Below are positions 53,509-62,804 of a stretch of DNA of 64,000 nucleotides, piece after piece (position 1 is the first letter of the stretch; each line of letters opens with the position of its first letter). Made by a program: the position numbers and the translations under genes. Source of the stretch: Sutterella sp. (lineage in GTDB: Bacteria; Pseudomonadota; Gammaproteobacteria; Burkholderiales; Burkholderiaceae_F); the NCBI GenBank assembly GCA_019418605.1, contig DYBN01000032.1, forward strand, positions 62,001 to 126,000. The letters run 5' to 3'. The notes under the pieces were generated by a model that had not been told where the DNA came from, did not search any database, and was given only the letters and a program-made list of their open reading frames with translations.

Positions 53509-56500
53509 ATGCGCATTCTCTCCATCACGCTCACCAACCTCAATTCGCTTAAAGGAACCTGGGAAGTCAACCTCGAGCACCCGGCCTACGTTCACAACGG
53601 CATCTTCGCCATCTGCGGCCCGACGGGCGCGGGCAAGTCCACGCTGCTTGACGCCATATCGCTTGCGCTTTACCAGTGCACGCCGCGGCAGGGGCACATC
53701 GCGGGCAGCGGCAATGAAGTCATGACGCGCGGCGCGGGCAACTGCGCCTCGGAAGTGACGTTTGAAGCCGCCGGCAGCCGCTATCTCGCCCGCTGGAGTC
53801 AGCGGCGCGCCCGCAACAAGGCCGAGGGCAACCTGCAGTCGGTGCGCCATGAACTCTCAAAGCTTGATCCCGCCGACGGCACTTGGAAGATCATCAGCTC
53901 GCGCCCCAATGAAATCCCCCGGCTCATTGAAAAAATCACCGGCATGGGAAGCGATCAGTTCAGCCGCTCGATGGTGCTCGCGCAGGGCAACTTCGCGGCC
54001 TTCATGAAGTCCTCGCGAGCCTACCGCTCGCAGGCCCTTGAGCAGATCACGGGCACGGGCATTTATTCGCTCATCTCGCAGCGCGTGCAGCAAACGTATG
54101 CGCTGCGCGCGGCAAATCTGGACAAGCTCAAAAGCCTCCTTGCGGGCATGAACGTTTTAACAAGCGAGGAGGCCGCGCAGAAGGCCGCGCAAAAAATTGA
54201 GCTCGAGCGCAGCCTCGCCCAACAGCGGGAGGCTGAAAAAACCCTGGGCGAAGCCGCGCGCTGGCTTGAAAAGAAAGATGAACTCAAGCGCGAATTAACG
54301 AGCCTTTGTCTGGCGCAGGAAGAAAGCCGCAAAAGCCTTGAGGCGCTCGCGCCGGAAAAACCCGTTTTGGAGAAAGCCGAGCGCGCCGCCGCCCTTTCAG
54401 AGGACTACGCGCTCTTGTCACAGGCAAGAGAAGCCTGCAAAAACCTTGAAGTTGAAAGCAAAACGCATGCCGCCCTTGAGCCCGAGATAGAAAGAGCCCT
54501 TGCCAATGCCCGTGCGGCGCAGCAGGCAGCCCTCAACGAAAAAACGGCCCGCAGCGACGCTCTTGCGGCGCTTCGCGCCACGCTCAAGACCGTGCGCGGG
54601 CTTGATGCGCTTTTGGCGGGCCTGGCAAAAGAGTGCCGGCAAAAAGAGGGAAGCGCACTCGACCTCCAAAAAGAAAGCCAGACAACGTCCGAGGCGATTG
54701 CGGCGCTGCAAAAAAATCTTGCGGCGCTGCGCGCAAAGGAGCAGGCTCTCGCGCACCGCACCAGCGAGGACTCGCCCAACGCGCGCATTTTTGCGCTGCG
54801 CGAGACTTTGGCCGAAGCGCTCACGCTTTCCATAAGCGGCAGGCGCTCCGTCGGCGACTTTGAAGAAAAGGCGGCGAAGGCCGCGCGAGAGTTGCGCAAG
54901 GCGGTCTCCGACGAGAAGGCGACGCTTCCCGCCCTCACGGCCGCCCGCGAGGCGCTTACCAAGGAAAGCGGAGCGCTAGAGGCGCTCGAAGAACAAAGCA
55001 GAACGCTTCTTGACGGCCGCACGCCCGAAGACCTCGCCAAGGCGCAGGCGGCGGCCCTTGACCGGCAAAACGCCGTTGAAAGGGCCCTTGACCTGCATCG
55101 GGATCTCAGACAGACGCGCGAGCGCATCGCCGCAAACGAAAAGACCTTGGCCGAGAGCGAACGCAAGGCGGCTGCCGCCTTGGAAGCGTCGAAGAAGTCA
55201 GCCGCTCTCATCAGATCATTTGAGGAAAACCGCAAGGCGCTTCAAGAAAAAGCGCGGCTAAAGACCATCATCGAGCAGCTCGCCCAGGAAAGAAGCCGCC
55301 TGCACGAGGGCGAGCCCTGCCCTTTGTGCGGCGCCTTGTCGCACCCTTATGCCGAGGCCGCGCCCGACATTGACGTCGATCTTGCGCTGCAGGACAAGCT
55401 TGAGCAAAAGATCGAAGAAGAAAAGAAAACGCTCTTTTCCAAAAATAGCGAAGAAGCGCGCGCCCGGGCGCAGGTGCAAACCCTCGCGCCATTGCTTGAA
55501 AAGGAAAAAGAGCAGGCAAGCGAAAAGCAAGCCTCCATCGAAAGCGCCCTTCAAGCGCTTTTTGACGACGAGCCTCTCCCCCAGGGTGAAGACATTGCCC
55601 CGGCTCTCAAGACGCTCTCTGAAGACGCAGGCAAGGAAGCGGCCCTCCTCAAGCACCTTGTCGCCCAAGCTTCAAGTCTGTCTCGGCTGCGCCGCGAGCA
55701 AGACGAAAAGGTGCGCCTGGCGCAGGCCTCGCTTCAAAAGGCCGAGCAGGATCAGCAGCTTGCCGGCTCAAAACGCGGCGCGGCCGAGGCGATCGAGCGC
55801 ACGGCGCAGGACGATCTGAAAAAGGCGCGCGAAGACTTTGGCGCGACAATCGCTTCTGTCTCGGCGCTGCTTCAAAAGGCGGGCCTTGCCGCAGCCGCGC
55901 CCGAGTCGCTTGAGGCCGTCCAGAAGAAGGTGCGGGAAAGCGTTGACGCTTTTGAAGCCGACGGCAAGGCGCACCGAGAGGCGCTTGCAGGCATTCAAAG
56001 CGGCGAGCACGAGCTCGAAGGTCTTTTAAAGCGCAGCCAGGAGCTCTCAACAAAACTTGCGTCGGCCCAAAGCGACCTCGCCGCGGCCCAGAGCGAGTAC
56101 AACGCCAAGCTCTCTGAGCGGAGAAGCATTTTTGGCGAAAAATCCCCTGATGAAGAGGAAAATAAAGCCCAGAAAGACTTCGATATTTCCTCGAAAAAAG
56201 AGGAAGATGCAAAGGCTGCTCTTGCCGCGGCAGAAAAGGCGCAGCAGGCGCACGCCGTCAAAAAGGCCGAGCTTGCCCGCCGCCAGACAGCGCAAAACGC
56301 AGAGCGAAGCCGCCTTGAAGAGAGCTTCTCAAAAGCTTTAAAAAATTCGGACTTTGAGAGCGAATCGATTTGGCTCTCCGCCCGCATGCCGGCCGACGTT
56401 TTGAAAGAGCGCCTTGCCGCGCACAGCCAGGCGCAAAACAAGGCCGCGCGGCTCTCCGACAACATCAAGGAAAAGACGCAGCAGCTTCAAGAGCACGCCG

Positions 56501-57225
56501 CCAAAAACCTCACCCAGGAAGACGCGCAGACGATCAAAACCAAAAAGGAGGCGGCTTCAGCAAAGATTGAAGAGCTTTCGCAGCAAATCGGCGCCATTTC
56601 CGAGCAGTTAAAGGCCGATGAAGACGCAAAGGCGCGCCAGAAGCAGACGCTTGCCAAAATTGAGGGGGCCTTAAGCGACCTTGAAGTCTGGGCGCAGCTC
56701 AATGCCCTCATCGGCTCGCACGACGGAAAAAAGTACCGCGAATTCGTGCAGTCGATCACCTTTGAGACGCTCATTGACTTTGCCAATGAGTCGCTTGTGC
56801 GGATGACCGACCGCTACGAGCTCACAAGCAGCAAGGAGGCGCCCCTTGAGTTTGACGTCATCGACAACTATCAGGGCGGCGTGGTGCGCAGTTCCAGCAA
56901 CCTCTCGGGCGGCGAGACCTTCATTGCAAGCCTTGCGCTTGCGCTCGGACTCTCGCGCATGGCAAGCGCCAACGTGCAGGTCGAGTCCCTGTTTTTGGAC
57001 GAAGGGTTCGGCACGCTCGACCCCGAGGCGCTCGACAACACGCTCGGGATGCTTGCAACGCTCAACGAGCAGGGAAAGTTGATCGGCATCATCTCGCACG
57101 TGGGAGAAATCCGCGAGCGCATCGCCGCCCGCATCGAGGTGACGCCTGTCACGGGGGGCTTTAGCCGCCTCTCGGGGCCCGGCGTGCGAGAAATTGCCGC
57201 CAGCAAGTCCGAATCTCAAGCCTAA
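53509..57225 (+). CDS. sbcC: Exonuclease subunit SbcC (Rad50-like SMC ATPase)
   Basis: SMC-type ATPase of 1238 aa that partners SbcD. Walker A GPTGAGKSTLLDAI is near residue 43, and two very long Ala/Glu/Lys-rich coiled coils are joined by a zinc-hook CPLC at residues 604-607. The signature LSGGETFIASLALALGLS and Walker B LFLDEGFGTLD are near the C-terminus. It is overlapped by many spurious frames because of its Ala-rich composition. The CYTH gene begins 47 bases downstream. Confidence 0.96.
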   Translation: MRILSITLTNLNSLKGTWEVNLEHPAYVHNGIFAICGPTGAGKSTLLDAISLALYQCTPRQGHIAGSGNEVMTRGAGNCASEVTFEAAGSRYLARWSQRRARNKAEGNLQSVRHELSKLDPADGTWKIISSRPNEIPRLIEKITGMGSDQFSRSMVLAQGNFAAFMKSSRAYRSQALEQITGTGIYSLISQRVQQTYALRAANLDKLKSLLAGMNVLTSEEAAQKAAQKIELERSLAQQREAEKTLGEAARWLEKKDELKRELTSLCLAQEESRKSLEALAPEKPVLEKAERAAALSEDYALLSQAREACKNLEVESKTHAALEPEIERALANARAAQQAALNEKTARSDALAALRATLKTVRGLDALLAGLAKECRQKEGSALDLQKESQTTSEAIAALQKNLAALRAKEQALAHRTSEDSPNARIFALRETLAEALTLSISGRRSVGDFEEKAAKAARELRKAVSDEKATLPALTAAREALTKESGALEALEEQSRTLLDGRTPEDLAKAQAAALDRQNAVERALDLHRDLRQTRERIAANEKTLAESERKAAAALEASKKSAALIRSFEENRKALQEKARLKTIIEQLAQERSRLHEGEPCPLCGALSHPYAEAAPDIDVDLALQDKLEQKIEEEKKTLFSKNSEEARARAQVQTLAPLLEKEKEQASEKQASIESALQALFDDEPLPQGEDIAPALKTLSEDAGKEAALLKHLVAQASSLSRLRREQDEKVRLAQASLQKAEQDQQLAGSKRGAAEAIERTAQDDLKKAREDFGATIASVSALLQKAGLAAAAPESLEAVQKKVRESVDAFEADGKAHREALAGIQSGEHELEGLLKRSQELSTKLASAQSDLAAAQSEYNAKLSERRSIFGEKSPDEEENKAQKDFDISSKKEEDAKAALAAAEKAQQAHAVKKAELARRQTAQNAERSRLEESFSKALKNSDFESESIWLSARMPADVLKERLAAHSQAQNKAARLSDNIKEKTQQLQEHAAKNLTQEDAQTIKTKKEAASAKIEELSQQIGAISEQLKADEDAKARQKQTLAKIEGALSDLEVWAQLNALIGSHDGKKYREFVQSITFETLIDFANESLVRMTDRYELTSSKEAPLEFDVIDNYQGGVVRSSSNLSGGETFIASLALALGLSRMASANVQVESLFLDEGFGTLDPEALDNTLGMLATLNEQGKLIGIISHVGEIRERIAARIEVTPVTGGFSRLSGPGVREIAASKSESQA

Positions 57226-57272
57226 GCGCCGGGCGCCGCGCGAAGGCATCAAAGCAAAGGAATCGAAAGCAC

Positions 57273-57764
57273 ATGGGAAAGGAAATCGAGCGCAAGTTCC
57301 TTGTTGTCGGAGACGATTGGCGGGGTCTTGGCACGAGCGTCTACTACTGCCAGGGCTACCTCAACAGCGCCCCGGAGCGAACGGTGCGCGTGCGCATTGC
57401 GGGCGAGGCAGCCTTCTTGACCATCAAGGGCCCCAACACAGGCGCCGCACGCGCCGAATTTGAGTATCCGATCCCGGTTGAGGACGCAAAAGCGCTCCTC
57501 GCCCTGGCCGAGCACCCCCTCATCGAAAAGAGGCGCACGCGCATTCCCTTTGAAGGAAAAGTCTGGGAGGTCGACGAGTTTTTGGGCGTCAACGCGGGGC
57601 TGATCGTGGCCGAAGTCGAGCTCAAAGACGAAAGCGAGGACGTCAAGCGCCCCTCTTGGGCGGGGCGGGAAGTCACGGGGCTTGCGCGCTACTACAACTC
57701 AAGCCTTGTGGCGCACCCCTACGCAGACTGGAGCGCCGAGCAGAAGCAGGCACGCGCGCAATAA
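57273..57764 (+). CDS. CYTH-domain triphosphate-tunnel protein
   Basis: CYTH-superfamily protein of 163 aa. The N-terminal EIERKF is the ExExK triphosphate-binding motif; RVRIAG, FLTIKG and EKRRTRIPF line the tunnel with Arg/Lys, and VAEVEL and EVT supply acidic metal ligands. Small stand-alone bacterial members usually hydrolyse inorganic tripolyphosphate or thiamine triphosphate; adenylate cyclase activity is rarer. It sits just after sbcC. Confidence 0.9.
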   Translation: MGKEIERKFLVVGDDWRGLGTSVYYCQGYLNSAPERTVRVRIAGEAAFLTIKGPNTGAARAEFEYPIPVEDAKALLALAEHPLIEKRRTRIPFEGKVWEVDEFLGVNAGLIVAEVELKDESEDVKRPSWAGREVTGLARYYNSSLVAHPYADWSAEQKQARAQ

Positions 57765-57846
57765 AAGCCCCTGCGGCATTCCCTTGCCCTGCAAAGGCAC
57801 AAGGCAAGGGGGCGGCCCTATTCATCTCGCCGCCGCCCCCGAAGCA

Positions 57847-57888
57847 CTTTTGCCTGAGCGCTTTTGCCTGAGCGCTTTTGCCCGATCT
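57847..57888. repeat. Short imperfect direct repeats
   Basis: The unit CTTTTGCCTGAGCG occurs twice in tandem with a partial third copy in the gap between the CYTH and M20 genes. The adjacent CCGCTTCAAG is also doubled. No function is apparent. Confidence 0.5.
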
Positions 57889-57898
57889 GGCCGCCGCT

Positions 57899-59095
57899 TC
57901 AAGCCGCTTCAAGCCTTTTGAGCGCAATGGCCGCAAGAAGCGTGGCCGCCGCCGGCAGCACCTCGTCGTTGAAGTCAAAGGCGGTGCTGTGCACCGACGC
58001 CGTGTGCTCGGCGTCGCGCACGCCCACGCGCATCATGCACCCGGGCACGAGCTGCTGGTACTCGGCAAAGTCCTCCGAACTCATGAAGGGATCGATTGAG
58101 GGCCGCACGAACGCCTCGCCAAACAAGGCCTGCGCCGTTTCGATTCCTGCGCGCGTGGTCGTCTCCTCGTTGATGACGGCGGGAATCGAGTGCTCCCATT
58201 GAATGCTCGAGGTGCAGCCGTTGGCGCGGGCCGTGTTTTCGAGCATCGTCTTGAAGCTCTCTTCGACAAAGGCACGCGTCTGCGGCACGAACGTGCGGGC
58301 CGTGCCGCTGATCTTCACCTCGTCGGGCACCACGTTGGGCGTCTCGTAGCGCCCGGCGTTGACCGCGCAGATGCTCAGGACGGCCGTGTCGATCGGATTG
58401 ATTTTGCGCGAGACGATGCTCTGGGCGGCGCTGATGAGCTGGGCCGCAACCGGGATGGGGTCTACGCCCAGGTGCGGGCGCCCGCCGTGCGTGCTCTTTC
58501 CCTTGATCGAGAGCCAGAAGTAGTCGCAGGAGGCCTGCAGGGGGCCGACGCGAAAGCCGAAGACCCCCTTGTCGAGCATGGGCTCGGTGTGCGCGCCGAA
58601 AATCTCGGCAATGCCGTACTTTTCAAACACGCCGCTTGCGATCACGGCGCGCGCGCCCTGCGCGGGCTCTTCGGCCGGCTGAAAGATGCCCACCACGCGC
58701 CCGGGAAAGTCGCGGTGGGCGTTGAGATAGCGAAGCGCCCCCATAAGCCAGGTCTGGTGCCCGTCGTGCCCGCAGGCATGGGCGCACCCGGCCTTGCAGC
58801 TCTTCCAGGGCTTGCCCGACGTATCCGGCATGCCGAGCGCGTCAATATCAGCGCGCAGGGCCACCGCCTTTCCGGGGCGCGCGCCTTCGACAACGACGAT
58901 CACGCCTCCCTTGACGATCTGATCATCGACGCTCTCAAGCCCCCAGCCCTTGAGCGTGCGGACGATGCGCGCGACCGTCTGTCCGGTCTCAAATCCCAGC
59001 TCCGGCTCCTGGTGCACCGCGTGGCGGATTTCAACGAGCTCTTCGCCCCAGGCGAGCAGCTCCGGAAAAACCTTCTCGGCATGAACAAACTGCAT
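57899..59095 (-). CDS. M20-family amidohydrolase (hippurate hydrolase-like)
   Basis: Zinc-dependent M20D peptidase/amidohydrolase of 398 aa. Metal ligands are visible in CAHACGHDGHQTW and QPAEEPAQGA, with the earlier ALRADIDALG segment and the dimerisation domain VNAGRYETPNVVPDEVKISGT cut into the core. The family hydrolyses N-acyl amino acids such as hippurate, N-acetyl amino acids or indole-acetyl conjugates. The ATG at 59095 follows GGGAGAGAG; an upstream open extension is not conserved. The gene stands alone. Confidence 0.9.
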   Translation of the reverse strand: MQFVHAEKVFPELLAWGEELVEIRHAVHQEPELGFETGQTVARIVRTLKGWGLESVDDQIVKGGVIVVVEGARPGKAVALRADIDALGMPDTSGKPWKSCKAGCAHACGHDGHQTWLMGALRYLNAHRDFPGRVVGIFQPAEEPAQGARAVIASGVFEKYGIAEIFGAHTEPMLDKGVFGFRVGPLQASCDYFWLSIKGKSTHGGRPHLGVDPIPVAAQLISAAQSIVSRKINPIDTAVLSICAVNAGRYETPNVVPDEVKISGTARTFVPQTRAFVEESFKTMLENTARANGCTSSIQWEHSIPAVINEETTTRAGIETAQALFGEAFVRPSIDPFMSSEDFAEYQQLVPGCMMRVGVRDAEHTASVHSTAFDFNDEVLPAAATLLAAIALKRLEAA

Positions 59096-59352
59096 GATTT
59101 TTCTCTCTCCCTTGGTCAAATGCGGGCGGCCCGAGGCTTGCGGGCTCTGTGGCCAGAAGCCTCTTCCTTGCGGCGCCTTTGGTTCTGGCGCCATTCATTA
59201 GACCGCCGCTTTGCCGTCGATTGTAGTCTTGCGGTCCCCAACGCCGCTTTTGAAAAAAAGTTTGCCCGCCTTCGGCACCGGGAAAACCGAAGACGGGCAG
59301 GCTTTCGGCAGCCGCCCGCGCCGCGCGCGGGAAGTGCTGACCAATGTGCTTT

Positions 59353-59943
59353 TTAGAGCTTCACTTCAAAGAGCTCGGCCAATTCCGCCGTGAGCAGATT
59401 CTCGTCAAAGGGCACGTACTCGCCCTTGGAATTTTTGAACACGCCGTAGGGAACGGCGCGGCAGCCGCAGCGGCGGTGCAGCTTCGAGTTGTCCCAGCAC
59501 CAGTTGCGGTACTTCTCCGACAACTTCGTGATGTCGTAGCGCAGCCCCCTGAAGCCCTCGTCGCGGAAATGCTCGTGCTGCGCGTCGAGCACCTCCCAGG
59601 GCTTGTCGGAAGCGAAAATGAGCGCGCCCTGCGCGTCCGAATGAATGTTCATCCAGGCAATCGGGAAGTACACCACGTCGATCTTGTCTTGCAGCGGCCG
59701 GATGCGCTCCATCAGACGCATGCAGTCCGGGCACTGCGTGTCGATAGCCACGTACGCCTTGGGCCGCCCCGCCGGTCCCGGATAACTAAAGCCGTGTCCT
59801 TCCTTGGCAAAGCTCTCGTACATCTTTTTGCCCTCCCAGATGGTGGGCACCTTGGCCGGAGCGGACACGGCCGGAGCGGACACCGCGCCGGTGACGGCGG
59901 CAGCGGCAAGCGCAAGAGCGCTGCGACGGGAAATATCGGTCAT
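59353..59943 (-). CDS. Exported thioredoxin-fold thiol oxidoreductase (DsbG/DsbL-like)
   Basis: Protein of 196 aa with a twin-Arg signal (SRRSALALAAAAVTG, cleavage near VSA-APA). The redox motif is CPDC at residues 71-74, after YVAIDTQ, and a probable cis-Pro lies in RAVPYGVF. Additional Cys residues (NWCWD, RRCGC) could form a structural disulfide. It is a thioredoxin-like domain without a DsbC-type dimerisation domain. The sulfotransferase encoded 3 kb away belongs to a family that in uropathogenic E. coli depends on a dedicated DsbL, so a link is possible but unproven. Confidence 0.85.
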   Translation of the reverse strand: MTDISRRSALALAAAAVTGAVSAPAVSAPAKVPTIWEGKKMYESFAKEGHGFSYPGPAGRPKAYVAIDTQCPDCMRLMERIRPLQDKIDVVYFPIAWMNIHSDAQGALIFASDKPWEVLDAQHEHFRDEGFRGLRYDITKLSEKYRNWCWDNSKLHRRCGCRAVPYGVFKNSKGEYVPFDENLLTAELAELFEVKL

Positions 59944-60064
59944 TGCTTTGGTCTCCTTTTGATGGGGCAAATCAGCTTCGCGCGGGAGCTTTTTGTTTTT
60001 TAAAAGAGCCCTGCGCAAAGCGTTCTCAAAACTTCGGTTTGCCTGTTTTTTTGTGCTCAAGGTC

Positions 60065-60493
60065 CTATTGCCTGCGGCCCTGATAGCGTCCCTGACTGTC
60101 GTAGAAGCGCCCGTTGGCGTCTTCCCGACCCTGATAGCGGCCGCGGCTGTCGTAGTAGCGGCCGTTGGCATCCTTGCGGCCCTGATAGCGCCCCTGGCTG
60201 TCGTAGAAGCGCCCGTTCGCGTCCTGCCTGCCTTGATAGCGGCCGCGATTGTCGTAGTAGCGCCCGCCCGCGTCCTGTCTGCCCTGGTAGCGGCCGCTGC
60301 TGTCGTAGCTGCGGCCGCTTGCGTCCGTGCGGCCCTGATAGCGCCCCTGATTGTCGTAGTAGCGGCCGGGCTGCTGTCGATCAAAGGCGCCTGCCGCGTA
60401 CACGTCCGCGGGCACAAACACCGCATCGGCCGCGCCGCCCGAGACAAACATCACCAAAGCGGCCGCCGCGGCCGCAAGCATTCGACGAAGCAT
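60065..60493 (-). CDS. Secreted tandem-repeat protein (17-residue repeats)
   Basis: Protein of 142 aa with a signal peptide (residues 1-23 or 1-35). From residue 43 to the C-terminus it is entirely five full and one nearly full copy of a 17-residue unit of the form GRxYDxxGRYQGRxDAx. The 51-base units cover 60367-60068. The unit is basic, Tyr/Gly/Arg/Gln-rich, with a conserved Tyr-Asp pair. It resembles YD/RHS-like or wall-binding repeat style but belongs to no family I can name. The start is the ATG at 60493. Antisense frames are open only because of the repeats. Confidence 0.8.
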   Translation of the reverse strand: MLRRMLAAAAAALVMFVSGGAADAVFVPADVYAAGAFDRQQPGRYYDNQGRYQGRTDASGRSYDSSGRYQGRQDAGGRYYDNRGRYQGRQDANGRFYDSQGRYQGRKDANGRYYDSRGRYQGREDANGRFYDSQGRYQGRRQ

Positions 60494-60582
60494 GTCTTTT
60501 TCCCGCAAAAACAATCTGTCTCTTCAGTGTAGCAACTCGCGCCCGCAGAGATCGGCTTTGCCGCGCACTTTTGAGGGCCTCT

Positions 60583-61488
60583 TCAGACTTTCTGCCGCGT
60601 GCTTGCCGCGTACAACACAACTGCGGCCAGAATCAAGAGCGTGGCCGCCTTCTCGGCCGTGCCAAGCGGCTCGTCAAAGACCACCACGCCAAGCGCAAAG
60701 GTAAGCACCGGGTTGATGTACTGAATGATGCCCAAAAGCGTCATCGGCAGGCGCTGCGCCGACAAGGAGAAAAGCACCATCGGAATGGAGGTCACAAGGC
60801 CTGAACCGATGAGAAAAAGGGAGAGGCCGCTCTCAAAGCCGCCCGCAAAGTGCGCCGCATAGCCCGCGGGAGAAGCGGCAAGCAGGACAAGGGCGGGCAC
60901 CGTCATCAGCGCGTGCTCGATCGCCACGCTCTCGCCTGCGGGAATGCGCACCTTCTTTTTCAACGCGCCGTACACGGCCCAGGTTGAACTCACGAGGATT
61001 GCAATCCAGGGAAAGCGGTCAAGGCCCGCCACGAGCACGCCCACGCCGCAGGCGGCGCACCCCACGGCAAGAAGCCGCAGGCCGGTGAGTTTTTCGGAGA
61101 AAACGACAACGCCGATGGCCACGGTCGCCAAGGGCGTCAAAAACATCCCGAAGCCAAGCTCCACGACCCGGCCGGACCCCACGCCCACGATGTGCACAAG
61201 CCAGTTTGCCGAGGCAAAAAGGGCTGCGAGCACAAGGATGAGCGCACCGCTCTCAGAAGGGGCCGTGACCAGCCGGCGCATCACGCGCATCGTCTCGCCA
61301 AAGCGGCCGGCGACGATCAGACCCAAAGAAATGAAGACAAACGACCAGATGATGCGGTGCGCGAGCACCTCAAGGGGAGCCGCGCTTGTGAGCTCGCGCC
61401 AGTAAAGCGGCATGAGCCCCCAGATGCAGTAGGCCGCCACGGCGCTCAGCGTGCCCGTCCAGGTCGATGACCGCGTCTCTTGAACCAT
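60583..61488 (-). CDS. rarD: EamA-family permease RarD
   Basis: DMT-superfamily permease of 301 aa with ten predicted helices in two EamA halves. The N-terminal AAYCIWGLMPLYWRELTSAAPLEVLAHRIIWS is the RarD signature, and the second half ends in PVLTFALGVVVFDEPL. The Met at 61488 follows GAGGCGAGG; the longer frame upstream lies in the lysR gene. The transported compound is unknown. The lysR gene starts upstream on the same strand. Confidence 0.92.
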   Translation of the reverse strand: MVQETRSSTWTGTLSAVAAYCIWGLMPLYWRELTSAAPLEVLAHRIIWSFVFISLGLIVAGRFGETMRVMRRLVTAPSESGALILVLAALFASANWLVHIVGVGSGRVVELGFGMFLTPLATVAIGVVVFSEKLTGLRLLAVGCAACGVGVLVAGLDRFPWIAILVSSTWAVYGALKKKVRIPAGESVAIEHALMTVPALVLLAASPAGYAAHFAGGFESGLSLFLIGSGLVTSIPMVLFSLSAQRLPMTLLGIIQYINPVLTFALGVVVFDEPLGTAEKAATLLILAAVVLYAASTRQKV

Positions 61489-61585
61489 TGCCTCGCCTCT
61501 GTCTTTGCCTTGGCTTGAAGGTTTTTCGTCTTGCGCTCCGATTGCAATCCGTGCGCTTTGCCGCACAAAGAGCGCAACTGAAATC

Positions 61586-62563
61586 TCAGTGTACGCCCTG
61601 CACGTTTTCATGCCGCGGCGCGGCACTGCCGCCGTCGTCTCCGCTTGGGCGCAGCAGCGAAACGAACATGCTGCGAATCCACTGCATTTCGCGCGAGGCG
61701 TGCGTGCGCTCGTGCCAGATAAGCCGCGTCCAGTAGTCCTCGCCCTCGCCCGGAATCGGAATGACCGCGAGCTCCTCGGGCAGCATGCGCGCGAAAAACT
61801 CGGCCGTGCGCACCGGCAGCACGAGCGTGGCAAGCGTTCCCTTCAGAAAATAGGGGGCGCTCAGAAAGTGCGGCATCTCAATGAGTTTGCGCTGGCCCCG
61901 CGTGATCGGCGTATCGACGTCAAAAACGGGCTCGGAGGCCCTCTGGCGCAGCTCGACGGCAATCTTGGGGTACTTCAGAAAGTCTCTTTTTGTAAGCCTC
62001 GCGCCTTGCGCGTGACGCTTGGCCAGCGGGTGATTGCGGCAGACAAGGCAAGCGCGCCGCACCTTGAAGAAATTAAGCCCAAAGTAGTGCTCGGGCAGGC
62101 GCTTGAGCCGCACGGTGGGCAAAAGCGCCAGATCGACGCTGCCCTCGGCAAGCTCGCGCAGCACGTCTTCAGTGAGGGGCATGAGCCGAAAATTCATCTG
62201 CGGCGCCGCCTCAATGATCGCCCGCAGCGCCGGCCGCAGGAGCGACACAACGGCGTTGTCGGCCGCCGCGATGCAAAGCGTGCGGCTGATGCGGGCCGGG
62301 TCAAAGCTCTTTTCCGAGGCCATCTCCTGCACTTCGCCCAAGATCCGGGTGACGTGCGGCATCAGCTCGCGGCACTTCTCGGTGGGCACCATGCCGCGGA
62401 AGTTGCGCACAAAAAGTTCGTCGCCAAAGGCCTGCTGGCACTTGACGAGCGCGCGGCTTGCCGCCGAAAGCGTCAGATTGAGCCGTCTGGCGGCCTCGGT
62501 CATCGAACCGGTTTCAAAAATCGTCTGCAGCACCGAGAGCTGCGCAAGCCGCAGGTTGTACAC
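61586..62563 (-). CDS. LysR-family regulator divergent to the sulfotransferase
   Basis: LysR-type regulator of 325 aa. A GTG start at 62563 is chosen because GGAGGG lies seven bases upstream and the next residues (NLRLAQLSVLQTIFETGSM) begin the normal helix-turn-helix; an ATG 15 codons earlier has no such site. The DNA-binding part continues with TEAARRLNLTLSAASRALVKCQ. It diverges from the sulfotransferase gene, with palindromic TTTCGAAA-type sequences between them, and probably controls it. Confidence 0.9.
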   Translation of the reverse strand: MYNLRLAQLSVLQTIFETGSMTEAARRLNLTLSAASRALVKCQQAFGDELFVRNFRGMVPTEKCRELMPHVTRILGEVQEMASEKSFDPARISRTLCIAAADNAVVSLLRPALRAIIEAAPQMNFRLMPLTEDVLRELAEGSVDLALLPTVRLKRLPEHYFGLNFFKVRRACLVCRNHPLAKRHAQGARLTKRDFLKYPKIAVELRQRASEPVFDVDTPITRGQRKLIEMPHFLSAPYFLKGTLATLVLPVRTAEFFARMLPEELAVIPIPGEGEDYWTRLIWHERTHASREMQWIRSMFVSLLRPSGDDGGSAAPRHENVQGVH

Positions 62564-62804
62564 GGCACGCCCTCCGCAAAATGAGAAAACGAGACTCCTT
62601 GCGCACATTGCCCGCGCAGAGTCCTCAAACTATCGTTTTCCGAGAAAAGCTTATTTCATTTTTTTCGAAAAAGGAAAGGAAATCGTCCATTTCGAAAAAA
62701 GCCCCCGCTCCTTAGGATGATTCTTGTACCCGAGGTCTATGCCGGCTGTGGCGCGCGACAACAACAAGCACAGGCCCGTTTTCATCCGCTCAAGGAGATT
62801 CATC
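62564..62804. promoter_or_regulatory. Divergent region lysR / assT with repeated palindromes
   Basis: Three related A/T-flanked palindromes are visible: TTTTC-CGA-GAAAA (62636-62648), TTTCGAAA (62663-62670) and TTTCGAAA (62690-62697), about 24-27 bases apart. Even spacing on one helical face is typical of LysR tetramer sites. AAGGAG at 62791-62796 serves the sulfotransferase start. Confidence 0.55.

Noticed and set aside
60068..60367. CRISPR-like periodicity (51-base units)
   Set aside because: Units are contiguous, without unique spacers, and translate to a regular 17-residue protein repeat.
59993..60532. Plus-strand frame of hydrophobic Val/Ala repeats across the repeat gene, and a long minus frame joining it to the thiol oxidoreductase
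   Set aside because: The 51-base repeat keeps all frames open. The minus frame with a signal peptide and start at 60493 is the coherent one, and the thiol protein has its own start and Tat signal at 59943.
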